Source: an uncultured cyanobacterium
GTDB lineage: Bacteria > Cyanobacteriota > Cyanobacteriia > PCC-6307 > Cyanobiaceae
Length of the DNA: 5,289 nucleotides
Reading direction: 5' to 3'
NCBI GenBank assembly: GCA_903928835.1
Contig: CAIYSK010000366.1
Span: 1 to 5,289, forward strand
Shown: positions 1 to 4,823 of the stretch, in pieces
Numbering within the stretch: the first letter of the stretch is position 1
How the letters are laid out: each line of letters starts with the position of its first letter
Made by a program: the position numbers and the translations under genes
Notes under the pieces: model-generated
Databases searched by the model: none
What the model saw: only the letters and a program-made list of their open reading frames with translations
Told to the model about the DNA's origin: nothing

Positions 1-257
1 CGGGTCATCGCCTGGCCACCCTTGAAGGTGCCGTTGGGATAACCAGCGACGCAGCCGTAGCGCTCGATCAGGTTGGAGAGTGCTTGGTAAGCCCAGTCGG
101 TGGGCTTGACATCAGCGAACTGGCTGATGCTGGTGACTTGCTCATCAGCGGCGTACTTGCTGACACCGTTGATGTTGAGGTCGGCAGCGTTAGCAGCCAC
201 AGGAGCCAGCAGGCCCAGGGCAGCAGGCGCAACCAACAGTTGCTTAAAGAGTTTCAT
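1..257 (-). CDS. SLH-domain outer-membrane porin (OprB/SomA type), N-terminal part
   Basis: This is the first 85 complete codons of a protein that runs off the left edge. It begins MKLFKQLL, has a hydrophobic core (residues 7-22) and an AxA-type signal peptidase site (ANA, cleavage after about residue 24), so it is exported by Sec. Residues about 45-86 match the start of an S-layer-homology domain: SQFADVKPTDWAYQAL, then LIERYGCVAGYPNGTFKG and AMTR. In cyanobacterial porins this domain sits at the N-terminus, binds peptidoglycan-linked polymer in the periplasm, and is followed by an OprB-like beta-barrel that passes small solutes. The barrel itself lies outside the window, so the porin assignment rests on the signal peptide plus SLH pattern typical of this family. 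The ATG at 257 is supported by a GAGGAA ribosome binding site 5 bases upstream. An SLH protein without a barrel is the alternative. Confidence 0.85.
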   Translation of the reverse strand, partial: MKLFKQLLVAPAALGLLAPVAANAADLNINGVSKYAADEQVTSISQFADVKPTDWAYQALSNLIERYGCVAGYPNGTFKGGQAMT

Positions 258-262
258 GGGTG

Positions 263-268
263 TTCCTC
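263..268 (-). promoter_or_regulatory. Ribosome binding site of the porin gene
   Basis: On the minus strand the sequence reads GAGGAA, then 5 bases, then ATG. It is one of the few clear Shine-Dalgarno sites in the window and fixes the porin start at 257. ycf4, ilvH and psbD have no comparable site. Confidence 0.65.
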
Positions 269-296
269 ACACGAGATGGCGCAATGCGCCGCATCG

Positions 297-325
297 ATAT
301 TGACCCATCAATTCATCGCTGTCGA
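297..325 (-). promoter_or_regulatory. Candidate sigma70-type promoter of the porin gene
   Basis: On the minus strand TCGACA (320-325, five of six matches to TTGACA) is followed after 17 bases by CAATAT (297-302, three of six matches to TATAAT). This would start transcription near 290, giving a leader of about 33 bases before the ATG at 257. The -10 match is weak and the spacing is the main support. A 13-base palindrome (278-290) lies at the predicted start of the transcript. Confidence 0.3.
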
Positions 326-389
326 AGGGCTATGTGACAGAGAGCACAATGGCCACCCAAACTGCCGGCCCAAAAGAAACCAAAACGAT

Positions 390-432
390 GCCCCCAGAGA
401 GGATCAACCTGACGGCTGGGCTCTCTGGGGGC
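390..432 (-). terminator. 12-bp hairpin followed by T-rich sequence, probable terminator of the psbD transcript
   Basis: The arms 390-401 (GCCCCCAGAGAG) and 421-432 (CTCTCTGGGGGC) are perfectly complementary over 12 bp, with a 19-base loop. On the minus strand the stem is followed by ATCGTTTTGGTTTCTTTTGG, which has 12 T in 20 bases, as expected for intrinsic termination in that direction. The plus-strand side has no T-run. It lies about 230 bases beyond the psbD stop and about 65 bases upstream of the candidate porin promoter, so it would separate the two transcripts. The broken T-tract and large loop lower the confidence. Confidence 0.6.
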
Positions 433-502
433 TCTCGTCGGGTCCGCTTTGCCGCGGAACCGCTGGTTTGCGATACCTGTGATCAGGGATCTTAGGCCGA
501 AA

Positions 503-556
503 TCAGCCGGCGTTCTCCACGATCAGCAGACCCTGGGTGAAACAACTGGAACTCAC
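503..556 (-). CDS. Possible 17-residue peptide or leader frame with a perfect Shine-Dalgarno
   Basis: A GTG codon (554-556) is preceded on the minus strand by GGAGGAGGTGCCC. AGGAGGTG is an 8-base match to the complement of the 16S rRNA tail, and AGGAGG sits 5 bases before the start. This is the strongest ribosome site in the window. The frame reads VSSSCFTQGLLIVENAG and then stops with TGA. Its start overlaps the stop of the frame trailing from psbD (553-678) as GTGA, a typical coupling arrangement. I do not recognise the peptide. It could be a real micro-protein, a leader peptide, a remnant of a lost gene start, or chance in GC-rich DNA. Confidence 0.25.
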   Translation of the reverse strand: MSSSCFTQGLLIVENAG

Positions 557-577
557 GGGCACCTCCTCCGGTTTGGA

Positions 578-607
578 TGGCGCCAGCCGGCGGCGGATAC
601 GGCGCCA
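578..607. repeat. Inverted repeat (7-bp arms) downstream of psbD
   Basis: TGGCGCC (578-584) and GGCGCCA (601-607) are perfect inverse complements around a 16-base GC-rich loop. The adjoining AAACC (607-611) can pair either with GGTTT at 570-574, extending this stem across a 4-base bulge, or with GGTTT at 616-620 to make a small separate hairpin. There is no T-run on either side, so it is not a standard terminator. It may act as a 3'-end stabilising structure in the psbD message. The function is inferred. Confidence 0.4.
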
Positions 608-661
608 AACCCAAAGGTTTCGCGCCCCGTCACTGCTGACAGAACCCGCAAACAGTAGCGA

Positions 662-1720
662 TCAGAGGGCGTTACCGCGGGGTAGGACCTCTTCAGGGAA
701 GATGAAGTTTTCGTGCGGCTGGTCAGCCGGTGCCATCCAGGCACGCAGACCTTCATTCAGCAGGATGTTCTTGGTGTAGAAGGTCTCGAATTCGGGATCT
801 TCTGCAGCGCGGATTTCCTGGCTGACGAAGTCATAGGCCCGCAGGTTGAGGGCCAGGCCAATGATGCCGATGCTGCTGGTCCACAGACCCATCACCGGCA
901 CAAACAACATGAAGAAGTGCAGCCAGCGCTTGTTGGAGAACGCGATCCCGAAGATCTGGCTCCAGAAGCGGTTGGCGGTGACCATCGAGTAGGTCTCCTC
1001 TTCCTGGGTGGGCTCAAACGCCTTGAAGGTGTTGGCCTGGTCGCTGTCCTCAAACAGCGTGTTCTCCACCGTGGCGCCGTGGATGGCACACAGCAGCGCG
1101 CCGCCGAGGATGCCGGCCACGCCCATCATGTGGAAAGGATTCAGGGTCCAGTTGTGGAAGCCCTGGAGGAAGAGCAGGAAGCGGAAGATCGCTGCCACGC
1201 CAAAGCTGGGAGCAAAGAACCAGCTGCTCTGACCCAGGGGGTACATCAGGAAGACACTGACGAACACCGCAATCGGGCCGGAGAAGGCGATGGCGTTGTA
1301 GGGGCGGATGCCCACCAGGCGGGCAATCTCGAACTGACGCAGCATGAAGCCGATCAGGGAGAAGGCGCCGTGCAGGGCCACGAAGGGCCAGAGGCCGCCC
1401 AGTTGGCACCAGCGCACGAAGTCGCCTTGGGCCTCAGGGCCCCAGAGGAGCAGGAGGCTGTGGCCCATGGCATCGGCCGGGGTGCTCACCGCAGCGGTGA
1501 GGAAGTTGCAACCCTCCAGATAACTGGAAGCAATGCCGTGGGTGTACCAGGAGGTCACAAAGGTGGTGCCGGTCAGCCAGCCGCCCAGGGCCAGATAGGC
1601 CGTGGGGAACAGCAGCAGACCAGACCAGCCCACAAATACAAAGCGGTCGCGCTTGAGCCAGTCATCGAGGACGTCAAACCATCCCCGTGCTGCTGGCGCG
1701 CGCCCTACAGCGATCGTCAT
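662..1720 (-). CDS. psbD: Photosystem II reaction centre protein D2 (monocistronic copy without psbC)
   Basis: Encodes a 352-residue D2 protein, the family's normal length, in the thylakoid membrane. D2 pairs with D1 to bind P680, the pheophytins, QA and the non-haem iron. Expected ligands are present: His117 (accessory chlorophyll), Tyr160 (TyrD), His189 (hydrogen-bonds TyrD), His197 (P680 chlorophyll), His214 and His268 (iron), and Trp253 (QA stacking). The N-terminus MTIAVGRAP and C-terminus [10 protein letters not shown] are canonical. The frame stays open to a GTG at 1888, but family length and the conserved N-terminus choose ATG 1720. No clear Shine-Dalgarno precedes it. In most cyanobacteria psbC starts inside the last codons of psbD. 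Here that position reads GCG (676-678), not GTG, and no psbC follows. This suggests the solo psbD copy (often called psbD2 or psbDII), which in Synechococcus is induced by high light. Whether another copy exists cannot be seen. Confidence 0.98.
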   Translation of the reverse strand: MTIAVGRAPAARGWFDVLDDWLKRDRFVFVGWSGLLLFPTAYLALGGWLTGTTFVTSWYTHGIASSYLEGCNFLTAAVSTPADAMGHSLLLLWGPEAQGDFVRWCQLGGLWPFVALHGAFSLIGFMLRQFEIARLVGIRPYNAIAFSGPIAVFVSVFLMYPLGQSSWFFAPSFGVAAIFRFLLFLQGFHNWTLNPFHMMGVAGILGGALLCAIHGATVENTLFEDSDQANTFKAFEPTQEEETYSMVTANRFWSQIFGIAFSNKRWLHFFMLFVPVMGLWTSSIGIIGLALNLRAYDFVSQEIRAAEDPEFETFYTKNILLNEGLRAWMAPADQPHENFIFPEEVLPRGNAL

Positions 1721-1918
1721 GGTGATGAAGCGGTGCGGAATACCCGCGGGGGCTGTGGGATACCGGGGGATCGTAACAACGTGATTGGGGATCGCGAGAC
1801 GGTTTGAAACGGGCTGAAACTCCAGGGCTGGATTGATTTTTAGGTATTTCTGCAGATTTCGAGCCGCGGGCGTTGGCTCGCACGCCAAGATGGCCTGCTA
1901 TTGCACCCCCTTTTGCAG
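1721..1918. promoter_or_regulatory. Divergent control region between psbD and ycf4
   Basis: These 198 bases must hold the promoters of psbD (leftward) and probably ycf4 (rightward). I saw no convincing -35/-10 pair for either. On the psbD strand there are two GTTTCA direct repeats exactly 10 bases apart (1815-1820 and 1805-1810), each one base off the GTTACA core of the HLR1 element bound by the response regulator RpaB, and a GTTACG at 1772-1777. CGATCCCC occurs twice, 21 bases apart (1787-1794 and 1766-1773). A perfect palindrome CCCGCGGG lies at 1743-1750. On the ycf4 side CGAGCC (1860-1865) and GGCTCG (1875-1880) can form a 6-bp hairpin in the leader. A near-HIP1 octamer, GCGATCGT (1710-1717), lies just inside psbD. 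The regulatory roles are inferred. Confidence 0.5.
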
Positions 1919-2494
1919 ATGGCCCCCACCGCCGCAACGCCCTCTGCGGTCGATGCCAATGCGAGCGACCTGCTGGAGCAGTCGGTACTTGGCTCCCGTC
2001 GCCTGTCCAACGTCTTGGTGGCCTCGGTGGTGACCACCGGAGGCTTGGGCTTTCTGCTGACCAGTGCCTCGAGCTTTCTCGGCAAAGACCTGCTCCCCAT
2101 TGGCCACCCCGCCGAGTTGGCCTTGGTGCCCCAGGGCTTGGTGATGGGCCTCTATGGCTTGGCCGCCATGCTGCTGGCCACCTACCTCTGGACCGTGATC
2201 GGCATCGATGTGGGGGTTGGCTCCAACCGTTTTGACCGCAAGGCCGGTACGGCCACCATTAGCCGCCGGGGCTTCCGTCAACTGATCGAGGTGGCGATTC
2301 CCCTGCGGGACATCCAATCGGTGAAGGTGGATGTGCGCGATGGGCTCAGCCCCCGGCGCCGCATTTCCCTCAAGGTGCAGGGCCGCCGCGACATGCCCCT
2401 CACCAGGGTTGGCGAGCCCATGCCCCTGGCTGATCTGGAGCTCTCTGGCGCCCAACTGGCCCGCTTCCTGGGCGTGCCCCTGGAGGGTGTCTGA
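1919..2494 (+). CDS. ycf4: Photosystem I assembly protein Ycf4
   Basis: Encodes 191 residues, close to the usual 180-190 for Ycf4, a thylakoid membrane factor that helps assemble photosystem I. Family signatures are GSRRLSN (residues 25-31), [12 protein letters not shown] (36-47), [20 protein letters not shown] (58-77), DRKAGT (106-111), [16 protein letters not shown] (155-170) and the C-terminus [17 protein letters not shown]. Two membrane helices are visible at about 32-54 and 73-95, with the long hydrophilic C-terminal domain on one side. ATG 1919 is chosen; an in-frame TTG at 1901 would add only six residues and has no ribosome site. Divergent from psbD across 198 bases. Its stop TGA shares a base with the ATG of the cyclophilin gene (TGATG), so the two are co-transcribed and probably translationally coupled. 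In cyanobacteria loss of Ycf4 reduces but does not abolish photosystem I. Confidence 0.96.
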   Translation: MAPTAATPSAVDANASDLLEQSVLGSRRLSNVLVASVVTTGGLGFLLTSASSFLGKDLLPIGHPAELALVPQGLVMGLYGLAAMLLATYLWTVIGIDVGVGSNRFDRKAGTATISRRGFRQLIEVAIPLRDIQSVKVDVRDGLSPRRRISLKVQGRRDMPLTRVGEPMPLADLELSGAQLARFLGVPLEGV

Positions 2495-3228
2495 TGCAGG
2501 CCTACTCCCGCTCACCCCTGGGGTCCTGGATGTCGAGGCTGCTGCTGGGTGGGCTGCTCCTACTGGCACCCCTTGCCCTGACGGCTTGTGCCGCAGAGAA
2601 CACCAATCCCGATTTGGGCTGTAGTGCTACCAGCGCTCCCTGTCTGAAGGGGGGAGCCACCGTGGCGCTGCTCACCAGCAAAGGGGAGGTGCAGATCCAG
2701 CTCGATGGAGACGCGGCTCCGCTGACAGCCGGAAATTTTGTCGACCTGGTCAAGCGCGGTGTCTACGCCGGCACCGTGTTCCATAGGGTTGTGCGCGATC
2801 CGGTCCCCTTTGTGGTGCAGGGCGGTGACCCCGCCAGCGCCGATCCGAAGGTGCCCGCCAGCCAATACGGCACCGGCAGTTTCATCGACCCAGTCACTGG
2901 GGTGGCCCGGTTGATCCCCCTGGAGATCAAGCGCAGCGGTGAAGCCCAGCCGCGCTACGGCGAGCCCGTCACCACCCCTGGCATTACCCGGCAGTTGGCC
3001 TTGGCCCACCAACGCGGAGCCGTGGCCATGGCCCGTTCCGCGGATCCGAATTCGGCCAGCGCCCAGTTTTATGTGGCCCTCCAGGCCCTGCCCGAGCTCG
3101 ATGGACGCTATGCGGTGTTTGGCCGGGTGAGCAAGGGGATGGAGGTGATCGACAAGATCCAGCAAGGCGACAAGATCACCTCGGCCAAGGTGATTGCCGG
3201 CGGCATCCTCGTGCAGGGCAAGCCCTAG
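2494..3228 (+). CDS. Cyclophilin-type peptidyl-prolyl cis-trans isomerase, probable lipoprotein
   Basis: Encodes 244 residues. A hydrophobic signal segment (about 16-29) ends in the lipobox LTAC, so Cys32 is the likely lipidated residue and the protein would be membrane-anchored on the far side of the cytoplasmic or thylakoid membrane. The cyclophilin domain spans about 55-243: FHRVV with the catalytic Arg99, VVQGGDP (108-113), GAVAMARS (175-182), ASAQFYVAL (188-196) and [12 protein letters not shown] (201-212). The Trp that precedes this last block in human cyclophilin A is absent, as in many bacterial forms. A stretch of about 60 residues between QGGDP and GAVAMA, including [20 protein letters not shown], is longer than in minimal bacterial cyclophilins and resembles the cyanobacterial subtype. 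The start overlaps the ycf4 stop by one base; Met13 (2530) is an alternative that keeps the lipobox. The family catalyses proline isomerisation; the client protein is unknown. Confidence 0.92.
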   Translation: MQAYSRSPLGSWMSRLLLGGLLLLAPLALTACAAENTNPDLGCSATSAPCLKGGATVALLTSKGEVQIQLDGDAAPLTAGNFVDLVKRGVYAGTVFHRVVRDPVPFVVQGGDPASADPKVPASQYGTGSFIDPVTGVARLIPLEIKRSGEAQPRYGEPVTTPGITRQLALAHQRGAVAMARSADPNSASAQFYVALQALPELDGRYAVFGRVSKGMEVIDKIQQGDKITSAKVIAGGILVQGKP

Positions 3229-3755
3229 GCCGGCACCCGCTTCTCCAAGTCGGTGGTTTTGAGGTAGGCGGTGTTGACTCCCGAGGCCCGCTCGAGGGAA
3301 ATCCTGCCGGTTCTGGCGATTTCGAGGATGCCGTAGCCCTCCATCACCTGCTCCAGGGCCACGAGTTTGCCGGGGTCACCCACCACTTCGAGGGTGAGGG
3401 CGTTGTCGGCCACGTCCACGACGTTGGCGCGAAACACCTGGGCTAAATCGAGGATCGCGCTGCGGGTTTCGGCCGGTGCCGAGACCTTGAGCAGCATCAG
3501 CTCCCGCTCCACGGCGGGAATGGTGGAGAGGTCAATCACACCGAGCACATTGATCAGCTTGTCGAGCTGCTTGGTCATTTGCTCAAGGGTGTGGTCGTCG
3601 CCGGCGACCACCATCGTGAGGCGGGAAACCCCTGATTTCTCCGCCGGACCCACGGCCAGGCTTTCGATGTTGAACCCCCGGCGGGCAAACAGGCCCGAGA
3701 TGCGGCTGAGGGCACCGGATTCGTCTTCAACCAGCACCGAGAGGGTGTGCTTCAT
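3225..3755 (-). CDS. ilvH: Acetolactate synthase small (regulatory) subunit
   Basis: Encodes 176 residues, normal for the family. The protein stimulates the catalytic large subunit and gives valine feedback control in the first common step of valine, leucine and isoleucine synthesis in the cytoplasm. The N-terminal ACT domain (about 4-75) begins [20 protein letters not shown] and contains [13 protein letters not shown]. Gly14, Ser17 and Asn29 align with the residues whose mutation makes E. coli IlvH valine-resistant, so feedback inhibition is probably intact. The C-terminal domain contains [10 protein letters not shown] and [12 protein letters not shown] 3755 fits the family start; an in-frame GTG at 3818, directly after the hydrolase stop, would add 21 residues. 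No clear ribosome site precedes ATG 3755. Its TAG stop overlaps the cyclophilin stop on the other strand. Co-transcription with the upstream hydrolase gene is likely. Confidence 0.96.
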   Translation of the reverse strand: MKHTLSVLVEDESGALSRISGLFARRGFNIESLAVGPAEKSGVSRLTMVVAGDDHTLEQMTKQLDKLINVLGVIDLSTIPAVERELMLLKVSAPAETRSAILDLAQVFRANVVDVADNALTLEVVGDPGKLVALEQVMEGYGILEIARTGRISLERASGVNTAYLKTTDLEKRVPA

Positions 3756-3818
3756 CTGCTGCGGTGCCAGGGCTGCGGCGATCTCCAAATTATGCAGGCC
3801 GCTCAACCTCCTGCTCAC

Positions 3819-4823
3819 CTAACCCTGGGGCCCAAGCCCCTCGAGCCAGTCCAGCAGAGCCCCATTGAAGGCCTCGGGTACTTCGTCGTGGGGGCAGTGG
3901 CCGCTGTGGTCCAGCACCACCAAGGGCACGTCGGGCCGAACCCGGAGGACCTGATCGGCCACCTGCATAGGTACCAATTGGTCGCGCCGGCCCCAGATCA
4001 GCAGGAGGGGGCGCTGTAGGCGCTGCAGGAGGGCTGGGGCGGTGGCCCCATGGGGCCTGAGGGCCATGGCGATGCTCATGGCCCTCAGGGAGCGCACGGC
4101 GCCCGGCCGCCGGGCCGGCTTGGCAATCACCCGGTGTAGCTCTTGATCGCCAATCACGGCGGTGGCGTAGGCCGATTGGATCCCCAGATCCAAGAGCGGT
4201 GAATGGGCCAGCAACGGCACCAGTAGCTCCAGGGGCAACAGGCGACACAGCAGGATCACCAGCCAGCGCTTCAGCCGCCGGCGCCAGGGACGCCGCCTCG
4301 GGCCACGACTTGGGGCCCTGGAGGCCCTGGCCATCACAAGGGTGGGATCCGGCAGCGGGGAGGCCACCACCGCCCGCACCCAGGTGGGAAAAAACACGGC
4401 AGCACTGAGGGCCACCAATCCCCCCAGGGAATGGCCCACCACCACCGCAGGCGCTTGCACCACCTCTTCGAGGAATCCCTGTACCTGGCGAGCCCAGAGC
4501 CGGTTGTCGAGCCAGAGGGCCGGTTGGCTGGAGGCGCCAAAGCCCACCAGATCCAGGCCATACACCCGCCAGCCGGCGGCGGCGATGGCATGGGCATTCC
4601 CCCGCCAGTGGCCACTGCCTGCGGCAAAGCCATGCAGCAACACCAGGGGCGGGTGGGCCGGATTCCCCAGGACCCGCCAGTGGCAGCGTTGGCCCTGCCA
4701 GCGCCAATGGGCATGGACCCCCCACTCGGAGCCGCTGGCGATGGCCCCCCTGGAGCCGCCGGGGCCTGAGGCGTCAGGCTGGGTCTCGGCACTCCCCACG
4801 GTCGCTCTCCTGATCCCTGTCAC
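3819..4823 (-). CDS. Alpha/beta-fold hydrolase, substrate unknown
   Basis: Encodes about 334 residues. Residues 58-66 (HPPLVLLHGF) give the strand and HG oxyanion loop, 91-97 (DLVGFGAS) the following conserved turn, 130-135 GHSLGG the nucleophile elbow with Ser132, 278-284 GRRDQLV the probable acid Asp281, and 307-309 SGH the catalytic His309. The triad is complete, so an active esterase-, lipase- or dephytylase-like enzyme is expected. A cap region contains a very basic run (175-186, about nine Arg/Lys) followed by hydrophobic residues 188-206, suggesting contact with a membrane or lipid. The first 35 residues are low in conserved features. GTG 4823 directly follows an in-frame TGA nine bases upstream; GTG 4799 is the only other plausible start. 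The gene overlaps the probable trm1 start on the other strand and ends 63 bases before ilvH. The fold is certain; the substrate cannot be told from the sequence. Confidence 0.88.
   Translation of the reverse strand: MTGIRRATVGSAETQPDASGPGGSRGAIASGSEWGVHAHWRWQGQRCHWRVLGNPAHPPLVLLHGFAAGSGHWRGNAHAIAAAGWRVYGLDLVGFGASSQPALWLDNRLWARQVQGFLEEVVQAPAVVVGHSLGGLVALSAAVFFPTWVRAVVASPLPDPTLVMARASRAPSRGPRRRPWRRRLKRWLVILLCRLLPLELLVPLLAHSPLLDLGIQSAYATAVIGDQELHRVIAKPARRPGAVRSLRAMSIAMALRPHGATAPALLQRLQRPLLLIWGRRDQLVPMQVADQVLRVRPDVPLVVLDHSGHCPHDEVPEAFNGALLDWLEGLGPQG
4056..4089. repeat. Perfect 13-bp inverted repeat inside the hydrolase gene
   Basis: CCTGAGGGCCATG (4056-4068) and CATGGCCCTCAGG (4077-4089) are exact inverse complements around the 8-base spacer GCGATGCT. 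The stem falls within coding sequence for LRAMSIAMALR (about residues 246-256), which itself reads nearly symmetrically. It would form a stable hairpin in the mRNA. It has no T-run, so it is not a terminator. Whether it is functional or a chance result of GC-rich codon choice is open. Confidence 0.6.

Larger units (their letters stand above)
258..661. other. 404-base region without a recognised long gene between the psbD stop and the porin start
   Basis: No known protein family or RNA gene was recognised here. It holds, from left to right, the porin leader (ribosome site, candidate promoter, palindrome), a 12-bp terminator-like hairpin (390-432), a 17-codon minus-strand reading frame with a perfect Shine-Dalgarno (503-556), an inverted repeat (578-607), and a minus-strand reading frame trailing from psbD that may be a decayed psbC start (553-678). 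Plus-strand reading frames across it have no ribosome sites or family resemblance and look like chance products of high GC. No tRNA cloverleaf was seen. Confidence 0.6.

Noticed and set aside
84..482. Plus-strand reading frame over the porin start and its leader
   Set aside because: The minus strand gives a signal peptide and SLH domain with a ribosome site; the plus frame has no family features.
1710..1717. HIP1 octamer GCGATCGC
   Set aside because: The site reads GCGATCGT, one mismatch, inside the psbD start region. I found no full HIP1 in the window.
713..1807. A 364-codon plus-strand reading frame antisense to almost all of psbD
   Set aside because: It is the mirror of a highly conserved psbD frame in GC-rich DNA. 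Its translation is low-complexity (rich in E, A, G, H, Q) with no domain, and there is no ribosome site.
1721..1888. A 56-residue N-terminal extension of D2 from GTG 1888
   Set aside because: D2 proteins begin MTIAVGRAP and are 351-353 residues long. The extension crosses the presumed promoter region and has no family match.
1901..1918. TTG 1901 as the ycf4 start
   Set aside because: There is no ribosome site and only six added residues; ATG 1919 gives a normal Ycf4 length.
1898..2569. A 223-codon minus-strand frame antisense to ycf4
   Set aside because: Composition is His/Gly/Ala-rich with no recognisable motif, and it covers a strongly conserved Ycf4 frame on the other strand.
2560..3165. 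A 201-codon minus-strand frame antisense to the cyclophilin
   Set aside because: It is a shadow of the cyclophilin frame with no domain resemblance or start signal.
4601..4684. A 12-bp direct repeat CCCGCCAGTGGC (4601-4612 and 4673-4684) and a palindrome CAGTGGCCACTG (4606-4617)
   Set aside because: The copies are 72 bases apart, in frame, and encode HWR twice in the hydrolase with the same codons; coding coincidence is the simplest explanation.
3790..4725. A 311-codon minus-strand frame overlapping the hydrolase in another frame
   Set aside because: It is dominated by Pro, Gly, Ala and Arg from frame-shifted GC-rich codons, and the overlapping frame has a complete catalytic triad.
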